A stretch of 64,000 nucleotides of DNA from a bacterium. GTDB lineage: Bacteria > Acidobacteriota > Thermoanaerobaculia > Thermoanaerobaculales > Sulfomarinibacteraceae. The notes under the pieces were generated by a model that did not search any database, was not told the origin of the DNA, and was given only the letters and a program-made list of their open reading frames with translations. The position numbers and the translations under genes are program-made. Positions 16,801 through 26,116 of this stretch are shown piece by piece; position 1 is the first letter of the stretch, and each line of letters opens with the position of its first letter. Location: positions 1 through 64,000 of the forward strand of contig JAAESQ010000908.1 in NCBI GenBank assembly GCA_024229275.1, in the 5' to 3' direction.

Positions 16801-16896
16801 GAGAAGCTACTGAATCTTGCAACGGCCATCGGGGTCACCATCACCATCTGCTCAGTGGTGGCCAGCATCGGAGTCATCCTGCTGGCGTTCATCTAG
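16798..16896 (+). CDS. 32-aa single-TM peptide (MEKLLNLATAIGVTITICSVVASIGVILLAFI)
   Basis: Hand translation; start immediately follows promoter. Confidence 0.6.
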   Translation: MEKLLNLATAIGVTITICSVVASIGVILLAFI

Positions 16897-16959
16897 CCGC
16901 AACCTTCACGGGGGAGGGGGGTGCGGCCAACCCTCTCCCCCACTTTCAAGGAGGTTGTT

Positions 16960-17436
16960 TTGGACGCAGTGGACTGCTCGACCGGGGAGAAGGACTACGG
17001 CTACAAGGACAAGGGCGATCCAAACCACACTGCCGTCACCTGCAAGGGCCGCACGAAGACCCACCCAATCTTCGATGACTGCGACTTCCAGGAGTCCTTC
17101 GGACCAGAGGGTGCTGACACCATGCACCATGGACTCACAAACTTCCGGACGGCAAACCCCAAGTCCACGGTTTCTCTGGAACCCTTCTGCATGCACGACG
17201 TGGAAGAGGTCTACCAGTACGCCATCGGTGAGAACGACGGAGCCGCGTGGCTGGTGGTTGGCAAGCTGTCGGATGGTCGGTACTTCTTCGTCTCTGCATC
17301 TTGCGATTACACCGGTTGGGGCTGCCGGTCTGGCGGCACTGCGTACGTGGAACGGGACCTTCCAACCCTAATGATCCTGGGCATCGACGACGGAGAGCAT
17401 CAGAGGCTTCGGGCATGGGTGCCAGCCAATGCCTGA
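16960..17436 (+). CDS. Hypothetical protein
   Basis: TTG start preceded by AAGGAGG; SASCDYTGWGCRSGG. Confidence 0.65.
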   Translation: MDAVDCSTGEKDYGYKDKGDPNHTAVTCKGRTKTHPIFDDCDFQESFGPEGADTMHHGLTNFRTANPKSTVSLEPFCMHDVEEVYQYAIGENDGAAWLVVGKLSDGRYFFVSASCDYTGWGCRSGGTAYVERDLPTLMILGIDDGEHQRLRAWVPANA

Positions 17437-17845
17437 CTACTACATCCTCGATCAGGACGGCAACCCAGTGGTCTGCTTCGACGTCAGGCAGTGGGGGGAG
17501 TGGTTCGGGAAGGCAGAGCGGAAGGTAGATGAGACCGCCATCAGGGCAGGCATCAGAGTGTCCACGGTCTTCCTGGGTCTCGACCATGCCTTCGGCGGGG
17601 GGCGTCCCCTCATCTACGAGAGCCTCGTCTTCGGCGGCAAGCTAGATCAGGAGATGAGGCGCTACTCCACCAAGGAGGAGGCACTGAAAGGACACGAGAG
17701 GCTGGTGAAGGAGGTAGAGGCAGAGGAGTTGACCTCTCAGGCCGTCGGCAAAGCTGTCAACGCCCTGGACCCTCCGGACGTTCATGAGTCCTGGGAACAC
17801 GCACGCACTCTGGCCATAGGAGAGACAGATGATCAGCAGGAGTGA
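17429..17845 (+). CDS. Hypothetical protein
   Basis: 138-aa ORF. Confidence 0.65.
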   Translation: MPDYYILDQDGNPVVCFDVRQWGEWFGKAERKVDETAIRAGIRVSTVFLGLDHAFGGGRPLIYESLVFGGKLDQEMRRYSTKEEALKGHERLVKEVEAEELTSQAVGKAVNALDPPDVHESWEHARTLAIGETDDQQE

Positions 17846-18896
17846 GTCGTACAGTCGGCTCACAGAAGGGCAACGGTGTAGATGGCGAAGGCTGCTCGGG
17901 TACCACTTCAACGACAAGGGCATCACGCCGAACGAAGCCAACAAGGATCTGCTCATCGGCGGCGCAGTTCACAAATGCCTGGAGACTGCACTCGGGCGGG
18001 CACGCGAGGGCCACGACTTCGACCATGCCATCCTGGATCCCATCATCGACGCGCATCGAAATGCTGTGACTCGAATGGTCCCCTCGGACTCTCCCGTCGA
18101 GAACGGCAACGAGTCCGCTGCCATGGTCGAAGGGCTGTCTCACGCCTGGGTCCGCATCACCCTGCCGTGGGTGCTGGAGAACTTCACCGTCCTCGACATC
18201 GAGCAGATGGAGAAGCTGAAGGTAGGCGACATGACCTTCCGAGCCCGTGCCGACTTCATCGCCCGTCACAAGGAGACCGGCCAGCTTTCGGTCCACGACT
18301 TTAAGACCCTCAGCTACTGGGACGACAAGAGCGCAGAGCAGTGGCACTTCAACATCCAGATGTACGCGACTGCCTACCTTATCGCTCAGCGCCTGGGTGA
18401 GCCTGTCCCTCACTACTACATCCACCCTCTGGTGAAGGGGAACAAGAAGTACCCCTCGCCCATCGTGAAGCCCTGGACTGCACCGGCTGTGACTCCAATG
18501 GGCAAGCCCCACTTCTCGCTGAAGTGGAAGAAGGGTTTCGAACGTCAGTTCGTCCACACCATCATGAAGGTGTCGGACTTCGTGTGGTCCCTCCCTGCCG
18601 ACAAGCTCGCAGCATTCGTCCCCGTTGCCGGCCCCTACGGTGTTGACGACGAGATGGCCAAGGACTACATCGACAGTGCTGTGGTCGAAGACGACTGGTG
18701 GTTTGACAACCTCTACAAGACCAACTGGAAGGAGTGGGACGACCCAGTTGCCCACGCCGACATGGTGAGAAGGTTCCCACGCTCCTACCAGTGTTGGGAC
18801 TTCAAGCGTCTGTGCGAGTTCCACCGGCTCTGCTTCCGCCGGAAGGGTTGGGAAGATCCCTACTCCTTCGGCTACAAGGTGAAGACCTTCAAATGA
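17829..18896 (+). CDS. PD-(D/E)XK (RecB/Cas4-like) exonuclease
   Basis: SYSRL...CRWRRLLGYHF...GGAVHKCLE; RARADFIARHKETGQLSVHDFKT. Confidence 0.75.
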   Translation: MISRSESYSRLTEGQRCRWRRLLGYHFNDKGITPNEANKDLLIGGAVHKCLETALGRAREGHDFDHAILDPIIDAHRNAVTRMVPSDSPVENGNESAAMVEGLSHAWVRITLPWVLENFTVLDIEQMEKLKVGDMTFRARADFIARHKETGQLSVHDFKTLSYWDDKSAEQWHFNIQMYATAYLIAQRLGEPVPHYYIHPLVKGNKKYPSPIVKPWTAPAVTPMGKPHFSLKWKKGFERQFVHTIMKVSDFVWSLPADKLAAFVPVAGPYGVDDEMAKDYIDSAVVEDDWWFDNLYKTNWKEWDDPVAHADMVRRFPRSYQCWDFKRLCEFHRLCFRRKGWEDPYSFGYKVKTFK

Positions 18897-19099
18897 CGGA
18901 GCGACACGGAATCATGATGAAGACCGACGAAGACCACAAGACCATCGACAACATGATGAGGTTCGGAGGTTCGTTCGTCCATGCCCTTGGTGACTGCTTC
19001 ATGCGGGCCGACGCCACCAACTTCGCCAAGCTCAAGGATGCCTTCCCCGAATACTGGGAGAAGTACGAGCATTTCGGAGAGACAAAGAATGGGCGCTGA
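18893..19099 (+). CDS. Hypothetical protein
   Basis: ATGA-type overlap. Confidence 0.6.
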   Translation: MTERHGIMMKTDEDHKTIDNMMRFGGSFVHALGDCFMRADATNFAKLKDAFPEYWEKYEHFGETKNGR

Positions 19100-19325
19100 T
19101 TTCTACATGAACCCTCCAAAGGAACAGTGCATCAAGTGCAAGAACTGGTACGAGATCAGGGAAGGAGGAGTCTGCACAGGCTGCTACCTCGCTGACCTGG
19201 AGAGGCAGCACGAAGGTCTCCTCAACACCTTGGCTCCTTCGAAGTCGAAGTGGGTCCAGCACATTTGGCGAAACGCCACGGCCTACTGCAAGAAGATCAA
19301 GGAGGAGTATCATGGACCCGCGTGA
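19090..19325 (+). CDS. Small zinc-ribbon protein
   Basis: CIKCKNWY...CTGC. Confidence 0.65.
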
Positions 19326-19608
19326 AGGCATCACGCCAACGAACTGTCCGCACTGCAAACATCACCTCGACGCGGCCACGAACCTCCAGAGCGAGGAGCG
19401 ACCAGCGCCAGGGGACATGACGGTCTGCATCAACTGTGCTGCCATCCTCCGCTTCGATGAGAAGTGCATGGCAGTAGCGTGCGACGGGATCCCCGACGAC
19501 ATGGCCTCCCAAGACCGCATGTTCCTGGAGCAAGCCCAGAAGGCAGTCCAACGCATGATCCAAAAGGGGAAGGATCTTCACAGTGTCAAAGGAGGGGAGA
19601 AGCGGTGA
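19312..19608 (+). CDS. Small zinc-ribbon protein
   Basis: CPHCKHH...CINC. Confidence 0.65.
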   Translation: MDPREGITPTNCPHCKHHLDAATNLQSEERPAPGDMTVCINCAAILRFDEKCMAVACDGIPDDMASQDRMFLEQAQKAVQRMIQKGKDLHSVKGGEKR

Positions 19609-19859
19609 GCGACCATCGGCCCCTGGAGACGCTGGCGCGGGAATGGCTGAGTCACACCGATCCTGATGAGGATCTACCTGTTACTCTCACCGCCCTCCTC
19701 CGCAGCCGAGACGAGCGTGCGCTGCGGATCGTGGATGAGTTCCAATCCCGCTGCGACAAAATGTGGAAAGCCAACGTTGGCGAGACGCACGACTTGAACA
19801 AAGGGGCATCCATAGCCTGCGACGAGATCAAGCGCCGCCTGGAGGCCGAGGATGAATAG
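19605..19859 (+). CDS. Hypothetical protein
   Basis: GTG start overlapping prior stop. Confidence 0.55.
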   Translation: MSDHRPLETLAREWLSHTDPDEDLPVTLTALLRSRDERALRIVDEFQSRCDKMWKANVGETHDLNKGASIACDEIKRRLEAEDE

Positions 19860-20049
19860 GTTCTGGCTTCGACCCACCGTGACGAAGAGAAGGAAGGTGG
19901 TCTCGGTGTCAGAGGATCTCCGCCGCTTCCCGGGGATCAAGGACACAGCCGAAGAGATCCTGTTCAAATGGAACTCGGAGGAAAACCTTCGCAGGGATGG
20001 GGTAGTTCCAACCGAGCGTTTCCCACTGCTGGAGGCCTCCGATGACTGA
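19852..20049 (+). CDS. Hypothetical protein
   Basis: 65-aa ORF. Confidence 0.6.
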   Translation: MNRFWLRPTVTKRRKVVSVSEDLRRFPGIKDTAEEILFKWNSEENLRRDGVVPTERFPLLEASDD

Positions 20050-20452
20050 GTGGAACGAGGAGACGCGGAAGCGGCTGAAACGGGACGTGAGAAAGGTTTC
20101 GCCCTTTCATGGCGAGCATAAGACCGACATCGCCGCAGCCCTGAAGGAGATCGAGAGGCTGAAGCCTAACGAGTGCCCAGACTGCGGCTGGCCTGGATTG
20201 GCGGGAGGGGCAGCAGCGTGCTCCTTCTGTGCTGTGGATAAGGCCGAGCAGCGCATCAAGGAACTGGAGGAGGAGAACGAGCGGCTACAGGCTGAGGCGA
20301 GGCAGCAACGGGAGTTCAAGCATCAAGCAAACACCAAGATCGAGGCGGCGCTGGCCCATCTTGAGGCGGCGGTCATTCACGTTCACGACAAGCAAATCAG
20401 TAACCTACTGTGGAAAGCAGTCGAGGCCCTCCGGGGGGAGGAGGGGCAGTGA
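20042..20452 (+). CDS. Zinc-ribbon/coiled-coil protein
   Basis: CPDCGWPG...CSFC plus heptad-rich C-terminus. Confidence 0.65.
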   Translation: MTEWNEETRKRLKRDVRKVSPFHGEHKTDIAAALKEIERLKPNECPDCGWPGLAGGAAACSFCAVDKAEQRIKELEEENERLQAEARQQREFKHQANTKIEAALAHLEAAVIHVHDKQISNLLWKAVEALRGEEGQ

Positions 20453-20658
20453 AACCTAACCCCAACAGCGTGGACTACACGCCACACATACGTGCTGGCT
20501 GGTGGATCTGGGTGGGGATCCTTGTTGTCACCGTCTTCTATGGGCTCCTTCCCGGCTGTGCCCCCAACGTCGGCCCCTGCTATGTCAACAACTGCGGGGT
20601 CGTCTGCTGCAACAACGACGGGCAAGTGTGCCCAACATGTTGGGAAGACACACCCTGA
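20449..20658 (+). CDS. Cys-rich putative exported lipoprotein
   Basis: TM followed by LLPGC lipobox-like sequence and seven further Cys. Confidence 0.6.
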   Translation: MKPNPNSVDYTPHIRAGWWIWVGILVVTVFYGLLPGCAPNVGPCYVNNCGVVCCNNDGQVCPTCWEDTP

Positions 20659-20723
20659 GATTCTGGTTTTGGCTCTCCGTTTTCTGCCTTTTAATGCTTG
20701 CCATCTCCGTCACAACCACATAG
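20637..20723 (+). CDS. 28-aa TM micro-ORF (MLGRHTLRFWFWLSVFCLLMLAISVTTT)
   Basis: Overlaps end of previous gene; strong hydrophobic segment. Confidence 0.4.
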   Translation: MLGRHTLRFWFWLSVFCLLMLAISVTTT

Positions 20724-20726
20724 ACT
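20694..20726 (+). promoter_or_regulatory. Promoter TTGCCA-N17-TAGACT overlapping ATGCTTGCCATC
   Basis: Direct reading; GAGGGGG SD then ATG at 20736. Confidence 0.6.
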
Positions 20727-20735
20727 GAGGGGGTT

Positions 20736-21218
20736 ATGAAGAAGCTACTGGACCAGTTCAAGAACATCTTGGGAGTCGGATGGACAGCAGGAGACTACCC
20801 GAACCATGAGTCTCAACAGGAACGCCTCGGCTTCGAGCAGGAGAAGGACTACTACTCCGACCCCTGGCACCACCACAACATTGGTGGCGCTCCTGGTTGG
20901 GTCCAGCAGCAGCACGAGGCACTCCGAAGGCAGCAGCAGGATCTACAGAACAAGAACAAGCAGGACGCCTACAACTACATGCAGCACGTCCAGAAGCAGT
21001 GCTTTCCTCCGCAGCAGGTGCAGCAGGCGTCACCCTTCGGTGGTATCGTGCCGACGCGGTCGGAAGGTGAGCTTGGCACCTTCACTGTCCACGCCCTAGT
21101 GTTGCTCTTCGGAGACCACCACGAGATCATTGCCAAGCATCTGGTTGAACTCCAGAAGCAGCATGAGGGTGACGCCCTGAGCGAGCTTTGGAAGTTTGCC
21201 AATGCCTACACTCCTTGA
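20736..21218 (+). CDS. Hypothetical Gln-rich protein
   Basis: 160-aa ORF with SD. Confidence 0.65.
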   Translation: MKKLLDQFKNILGVGWTAGDYPNHESQQERLGFEQEKDYYSDPWHHHNIGGAPGWVQQQHEALRRQQQDLQNKNKQDAYNYMQHVQKQCFPPQQVQQASPFGGIVPTRSEGELGTFTVHALVLLFGDHHEIIAKHLVELQKQHEGDALSELWKFANAYTP

Positions 21219-21357
21219 CGAACTGCAAAAGACCGAGGAGGAGGCTCCTCGTGTACCGCTGTGTGAACTTCCATGGTGTGTCACTCCCGTGCAAGACGCT
21301 GGACCCTTCTGCGCCCACCACAAGCGTGTCTACGACGTCTGGGTGAAGATCCCTTGA
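21202..21357 (+). CDS. 51-aa Cys/His protein
   Basis: CELPWCVTPVQDAGPFCAHH; not in track. Confidence 0.6.
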   Translation: MPTLLDELQKTEEEAPRVPLCELPWCVTPVQDAGPFCAHHKRVYDVWVKIP

Positions 21358-21635
21358 CCGAAGATGAAGAACTGGCTGCCGAAGAAGAACGGGCACATCT
21401 GGAATGGGTGAGGCAGCAGAATGAGTACGACATGCAACTCCGGGACTTCCAGGATACCTGCTACGAGGTCTCCGAACAGATCGACTACCTGCTTCAGGGC
21501 TACATGCCGCAGGCCATGATGACCCCACTGATGCGTAAATGTGTGGAAGCCATGACCGTGCAGCACATCTATCAGTCGTACCCACAAATGGAGGAGCTAC
21601 GTGACCGAGACGAGTCTGACGAGATCCCCTTCTGA
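21354..21635 (+). CDS. Hypothetical acidic protein
   Basis: TTG start, TTGA overlap. Confidence 0.6.
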   Translation: MTEDEELAAEEERAHLEWVRQQNEYDMQLRDFQDTCYEVSEQIDYLLQGYMPQAMMTPLMRKCVEAMTVQHIYQSYPQMEELRDRDESDEIPF

Positions 21636-22251
21636 CGATTTCACCGAGGAGCAGATCAACGACATCCTCCAGCAAGGTGACATCTCAAACCTGGACGTAA
21701 CGAAGCGCAGTCGGTTCCTCTACCGACTAGCTGAGAAGCTCAAGCTCGACCCCTTCGCCCGACCCTTCGACCTGATCCACGTCAAGAAGCCCGACGGTTC
21801 CAAGAAGCTCATCATCTACGCCAACAAGTCGGCGTCTGACCAGATCCGGGAGCGTGACAACCTCTCTGTTGAATGCTTGGAGGAAGGCCCCCTCGTAATC
21901 GGTGATCACGTGGACGACAGCATCTACATCTTCCGCGTGAAGATCTCCAACCCAGAAGGACGCACTGAGTTCAATGTTGGTGCTGTCTCTCTGGCTGGCC
22001 TCGACGGAGAAGACAAGGCCAACGCCATCATGAAGGGCTGGACGAAGGCATCCCGTCGAGCCACTCTAGGCTTTGCTGGTCTTGGATTCCCCGATGAGTC
22101 CGAGGTTGGGAGCATCCCTGGCACCGTGACGGTGACCCCTGGCGAGGGCAAGCCAGTGATCAACACGCCGCCCGCAGTCGAAGCTCAGGTCACGTCGTCC
22201 CTACCCCGTGCCTCCTCAAGCAGCAAGCCCCCCGTCCGAGTCACCCCATGA
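21601..22251 (+). CDS. RecT-like single-strand annealing protein candidate
   Basis: LDPFARPFDLIHVKK...NAIMKGWTKASRRATLGFAGLGFPDESEV resembles the (K)xKRRATLxxxGLGxxDE motif of phage annealing proteins. Confidence 0.5.
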   Translation: MTETSLTRSPSDDFTEEQINDILQQGDISNLDVTKRSRFLYRLAEKLKLDPFARPFDLIHVKKPDGSKKLIIYANKSASDQIRERDNLSVECLEEGPLVIGDHVDDSIYIFRVKISNPEGRTEFNVGAVSLAGLDGEDKANAIMKGWTKASRRATLGFAGLGFPDESEVGSIPGTVTVTPGEGKPVINTPPAVEAQVTSSLPRASSSSKPPVRVTP

Positions 22252-22529
22252 CGGAGACGAAGTGGGACGCCTTCTCGCACTGGGAGAAGGGAGGCTACGG
22301 TTTCAAATGGGGGACCGGTGACGAGATCAGGTTCCTTGATCGTGTAGGAGAGCATCGCCAGAAGAACAGGGCTCTCCTTGTGTCCGACAGGATCCATCTG
22401 CTCAACCAGTACACGGAGGGTATGAAGCTCCGTTCCAACTGGGGAGACATGGATCCTGAAGTCATCACGTCTCACATCCGTAATCTCATCCACCACTACG
22501 AAGCCATGTCGAAAGAGAAAGGAAGTTAG
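22248..22529 (+). CDS. Hypothetical protein
   Basis: 93-aa ORF. Confidence 0.6.
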   Translation: MTETKWDAFSHWEKGGYGFKWGTGDEIRFLDRVGEHRQKNRALLVSDRIHLLNQYTEGMKLRSNWGDMDPEVITSHIRNLIHHYEAMSKEKGS

Positions 22530-22531
22530 CT

Positions 22532-23194
22532 TTGCCTAACATCAACAAGCTGAATCTGTCGGACGAGCCACTGCCTCTCAACATCCAGGCCATGCCCTCT
22601 GGGCTTGGGTCCAGACCACAGACACCGCAGCCGGGGATCTACCGCTTCCGTCTCCCCGAGGCCCCGGCTATCGAGAACGTGTTCGACACACAGGAAGCCG
22701 ACGACACCCAGATCCTGCTGGCCGTCTTCAACAACGACGGCATGCTGTACAACATCAGCCTCAAGCAGAACTACACGGCCCGGATCAGCAACCGGTTCCG
22801 TGAGATCAAGGTCACCAACCCCGAGACGAAGGAGAAGGAGCCTCTGCTCATCTCCGACTTCGGCATGCTGCTCAAGGCACTGAACGCCGTGCCCGACCGC
22901 GTGTCGAACCGTGCGCTGGCCACTGCTCTCGTCCAGGCAGCCGGCACCGAGTTCATCGCGGAACACACCCTCACTGCCACCTGCAACAAGAAGAACCCCA
23001 TCTGGAAGCAGGGCAAGACGGTCGCCGGCAAGTTTGGTTGTGGCCGGCAGTACGCCGTCGAGGGCTGGAAGTCCGAGAAGTCCGAGAGACTTCAGCTTCC
23101 CGTCGTTGAGGGGCGTGTCGCGCTGCGCTTCACGTGCCCATGCGATGCCGAGCTTCGTTCCTGGGGTCAGCTTCAGGGATTCCGAAGTGTCTAG
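22532..23194 (+). CDS. Hypothetical protein, possible SSB-like role by context
   Basis: TTG start; next to annealing-protein candidate. Confidence 0.5.
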   Translation: MPNINKLNLSDEPLPLNIQAMPSGLGSRPQTPQPGIYRFRLPEAPAIENVFDTQEADDTQILLAVFNNDGMLYNISLKQNYTARISNRFREIKVTNPETKEKEPLLISDFGMLLKALNAVPDRVSNRALATALVQAAGTEFIAEHTLTATCNKKNPIWKQGKTVAGKFGCGRQYAVEGWKSEKSERLQLPVVEGRVALRFTCPCDAELRSWGQLQGFRSV

Positions 23195-23406
23195 TGGAGC
23201 AAAATACAAAGGAGGTCTGTTTGGGGGGAGTGGTGTGGGTGTGCCCGGCACCGTCCCCCCTGCATCAGGAACTAGCGGACCGCCTTCTGGAGCAGGAAGG
23301 GGGACCATCACGCGAGGCGCTGTCCTCCATTCTGGCGTTCGCAGCAAGCCGAGGTTTCCAGGAGGGGTTGCTGGCGGTCGAGCGATTCATAGTGGAGAAG
23401 ACTTGA
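23191..23406 (+). CDS. Hypothetical protein
   Basis: GTG start overlap. Confidence 0.5.
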   Translation, partial: LVEQNTKEVCLGGVVWVCPAPSPLHQELADRLLEQEGGPSREALSSILAFAASRGFQEGLLAVERFIVEKT

Positions 23407-23645
23407 TCGAATACACCATGGCCGAACTGATCTACACCCATGGCACTGCGTCCTTCCTGATGTACCACATCGGCGAGATCCCCAACTACTCCGGTGCCCC
23501 AGAGGAGAAGCAGCTTATCCGTACTCAACCCTTCCGCCCTGAACCAGCCGTCAACAACAAGGACATGATCCAGCGAAACCTCTACACCCTCTGCCTCAAC
23601 ATGCTTCCCGAGATGGGAGACGATGGAGGCCCAAGTGCAGCATAG
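23403..23645 (+). CDS. Hypothetical protein
   Basis: TTG start, TTGA overlap. Confidence 0.6.
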   Translation: MIEYTMAELIYTHGTASFLMYHIGEIPNYSGAPEEKQLIRTQPFRPEPAVNNKDMIQRNLYTLCLNMLPEMGDDGGPSAA

Positions 23646-23654
23646 GAGCCCGTC

Positions 23655-23837
23655 ATGGAACAACCGCAGCCGTTGTACTTCATCTGCCAGCAAGTCGATC
23701 GCATGAAGCGTGACGCCGACAGGCTCAACGGAGACGACCCCAGGAAAACCCTCATGGCCATCGGTGAGGCAGCCGAGTCTGTGTCCCACGAGATCGAACA
23801 CTTCCTGAAGTGGGGACCGAATGCACCACCCGGGTAG
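23655..23837 (+). CDS. Hypothetical protein
   Basis: 60-aa ORF. Confidence 0.55.
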   Translation: MEQPQPLYFICQQVDRMKRDADRLNGDDPRKTLMAIGEAAESVSHEIEHFLKWGPNAPPG

Positions 23838-24060
23838 TCTCCAGGTCGTCAGAGGGTTCAGAGGGCTGCGTCCTTGGGACGATGTTGACGACCCCTCCAG
23901 GGAACTGGGGAAGAGTTACTGCCCCACGAACATCGAGAGTCTCGTCATTGGTGAGACTCTCTTTCGCCCTCCCAACACGTGGGAGACCGTCACGCCGTTG
24001 ACCACCAAGGTGAGGAACATTCTTGACAGGACAGGGGACAGCTTCCGTCAAGCCTCGTGA
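23821..24060 (+). CDS. Hypothetical protein
   Basis: 79-aa ORF. Confidence 0.5.
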   Translation: MHHPGSLQVVRGFRGLRPWDDVDDPSRELGKSYCPTNIESLVIGETLFRPPNTWETVTPLTTKVRNILDRTGDSFRQAS

Positions 24061-25483
24061 GTGTAATGGTTGTGTCCTGCGGCAGAAGGGAGATGGGTTC
24101 GCCCTCCCCGAGCAGGCCGAATCTGTTATCACTCTGGTGGGCGAAGCATTGGGAGAAGAAGAGGTCGTCTACTCCCGACCGTTCGTTGGCCCTGCGGGAG
24201 AACAACTCGACCGTGCCCTGACCAAGGTTGGACTGCCCAGAGGTTCTGTCACTATCGGAAACGCCGTGAACTGCCGGCCTCCCAACAACTGGCTGACCGG
24301 CGCACCTTGGGAACACGCTTCCCTCAACCACTGCCGGGTCCACCGCCGGAAGTTCTACTCCCCCCAGGTCAGGGTGTACGTCACCCTCGGCTCTGTGGCC
24401 ACCAAGACCGTCCTCTCCGACCACGGCTACCCCTACGAGGGGAAGCTCAACAACTGGCACTCCACCGTCATCAAGCTGGACGAGAACCAGTACCTCATCC
24501 CCACCTTCCACCCCTCCTACCTCATGCAGGGGAACCAGAAGCTGTTCAACGCCCAATGCTACGCCCTCCGTCTGGCCATGGAGGTCGCCTCCTTCGGATA
24601 CACACCAGATCCTCTGGACCTCAAGGTCGATCCTCCACCCGACAAGTTCGAAGCTGATTTCGTCAGCAAGCTCGGAGGCATCGAGGAACACAGCGCCTGG
24701 ATGGCCGTGGACATCGAGACCTACACGTCCATGGGTGAAGCCGAAGACGATCTCACCTACGCTCTCGGTGACATCACCCGCATCAACTTCTCGGTGGATC
24801 CCGATGTGGGATGGACCGTACCGTGGGAGAACCGCTACCTCCCTCTAATCCAGAAGTGCCTGGAGACTCCTCACGCCAAGATCTTCTGGAACGAACGGTA
24901 CGACGTGCCCATCCTGAAACGAAACGGAATGAAGATCAACGGGGTGGTGGTCGATGCGATGCAAGGCTGGCACATGCTCCAACCGAATCTCCCAATGGGA
25001 CTCGGTTTTGTTGCTCCGTTCTATTGCAAAGTTGGGCCATGGAAGCATCTCTCATCTACGGCTCCTGGCCGGTATGCCGCCATCGACGCAGCCGCCACTC
25101 TGCGATGTGCATATGGCATCGGAGATGATCTCGCAAATGAAGGCCGGTGGGACACCTTCCACAAGTACATGACGACCCTCGACCGGAAGGTGCTGCACCC
25201 TGCGGAGGAGGTCGGCCTCCTCATCGACAGAAAAGAAGTCGAGAAGCTCCAGGAGATCCTGTACGAGCAGAGCGAAGCTGCCGAAGAGAAGATCAAGAAG
25301 CAGATCCCTGACTCTGCCCTTCCCTTGGAAGGTGGTTGGAAACGAGACCCCAAGGACAAGTGGCCTGGAGCTTTCATGCGAAAAGTAGAAGAGACCGTCA
25401 CCTGCTGCACAGATTGTGGGGAGACCGATGTCACGACCCGGCACAAATGCGAACCTCCGAAAGAAGAAGGAAGCCCTCCGTGA
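24023..25483 (+). CDS. Family-4-like uracil-DNA glycosylase fused to PolA-type 3'-5' exonuclease and part of the thumb
   Basis: UDG: CNGC, GEALGEEE, PFVGPAGEQLD, NCRPPNN...C, HPSYL; Exo: AVDIETYT, NERYD, YAAIDAA. Confidence 0.8.
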   Translation: MTGQGTASVKPRECNGCVLRQKGDGFALPEQAESVITLVGEALGEEEVVYSRPFVGPAGEQLDRALTKVGLPRGSVTIGNAVNCRPPNNWLTGAPWEHASLNHCRVHRRKFYSPQVRVYVTLGSVATKTVLSDHGYPYEGKLNNWHSTVIKLDENQYLIPTFHPSYLMQGNQKLFNAQCYALRLAMEVASFGYTPDPLDLKVDPPPDKFEADFVSKLGGIEEHSAWMAVDIETYTSMGEAEDDLTYALGDITRINFSVDPDVGWTVPWENRYLPLIQKCLETPHAKIFWNERYDVPILKRNGMKINGVVVDAMQGWHMLQPNLPMGLGFVAPFYCKVGPWKHLSSTAPGRYAAIDAAATLRCAYGIGDDLANEGRWDTFHKYMTTLDRKVLHPAEEVGLLIDRKEVEKLQEILYEQSEAAEEKIKKQIPDSALPLEGGWKRDPKDKWPGAFMRKVEETVTCCTDCGETDVTTRHKCEPPKEEGSPP

Positions 25484-25487
25484 GGCC

Positions 25488-25718
25488 ATGGAAGATCCTC
25501 AGATCCACGTGGTCAAGACTCTTCAGGCCGGTGTGGCGTGGGCCAATGAACTTGGCAAGGAACTCGGAAAGACGGATGCCGCCGACTGGCCCAAGGAGAA
25601 GATGGTTGTTGCAGCACTTACGTACGCTGCCGCAATGGCCTCTGAAACTTCCCTGGATGAAGACTCCTGGCTCGATCTTGCGATCATGGCATTCCGAGGG
25701 GTCAGCGTTGGACCTTAA
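25488..25718 (+). CDS. Hypothetical protein inside the polymerase split
   Basis: MEDPQIHVVKTL... Confidence 0.6.
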   Translation: MEDPQIHVVKTLQAGVAWANELGKELGKTDAADWPKEKMVVAALTYAAAMASETSLDEDSWLDLAIMAFRGVSVGP

Positions 25719-25890
25719 CGAAGTCAAGCCCATCTATGCCGACTGGTACACCCACATAGTCAAGCTGACTTTTGGTTCCATCCAGGAAGCGGTACTGATT
25801 CCGTACCACCAGCCAGAGAATCCCTTCGAGACTGCTCTCCAAGATCTCCTCGACAACCACTGGTGGGATGATGAAACCGCAGATATTTAG
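25708..25890 (+). CDS. Hypothetical protein inside the polymerase split
   Basis: TTG start, overlapping neighbours. Confidence 0.55.
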   Translation: MDLNEVKPIYADWYTHIVKLTFGSIQEAVLIPYHQPENPFETALQDLLDNHWWDDETADI

Positions 25891-26116
25891 AGCCACCAGG
25901 ATACGAAGAGCTATGAAGATTGAAACGGTGACGGTGTCCATGATCAAGTACGCACCAGGATCTCTCCCTGGAAGTTGGGGGGATCCCTACCTTCTCGACT
26001 ACGAGAACCTGATCTGGATTACTGGTGTGCCTCAATGCTCCAACGAGTCTTCCATCCAGATACAGGATGCTCTCCACAACATTCTCGATACCGTGGCTAG
26101 AACATGGCAACGCTAG
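25868..26116 (+). CDS. Hypothetical protein inside the polymerase split
   Basis: 82-aa ORF overlapping both neighbours. Confidence 0.55.
   Translation: MMKPQIFRATRIRRAMKIETVTVSMIKYAPGSLPGSWGDPYLLDYENLIWITGVPQCSNESSIQIQDALHNILDTVARTWQR

Noticed and set aside
25484-26103. Group I intron carrying a homing endonuclease as the cause of the polymerase split
   Set aside because: No endonuclease motif seen, and the insert is packed with overlapping small ORFs; kept only as an alternative needing RT-PCR
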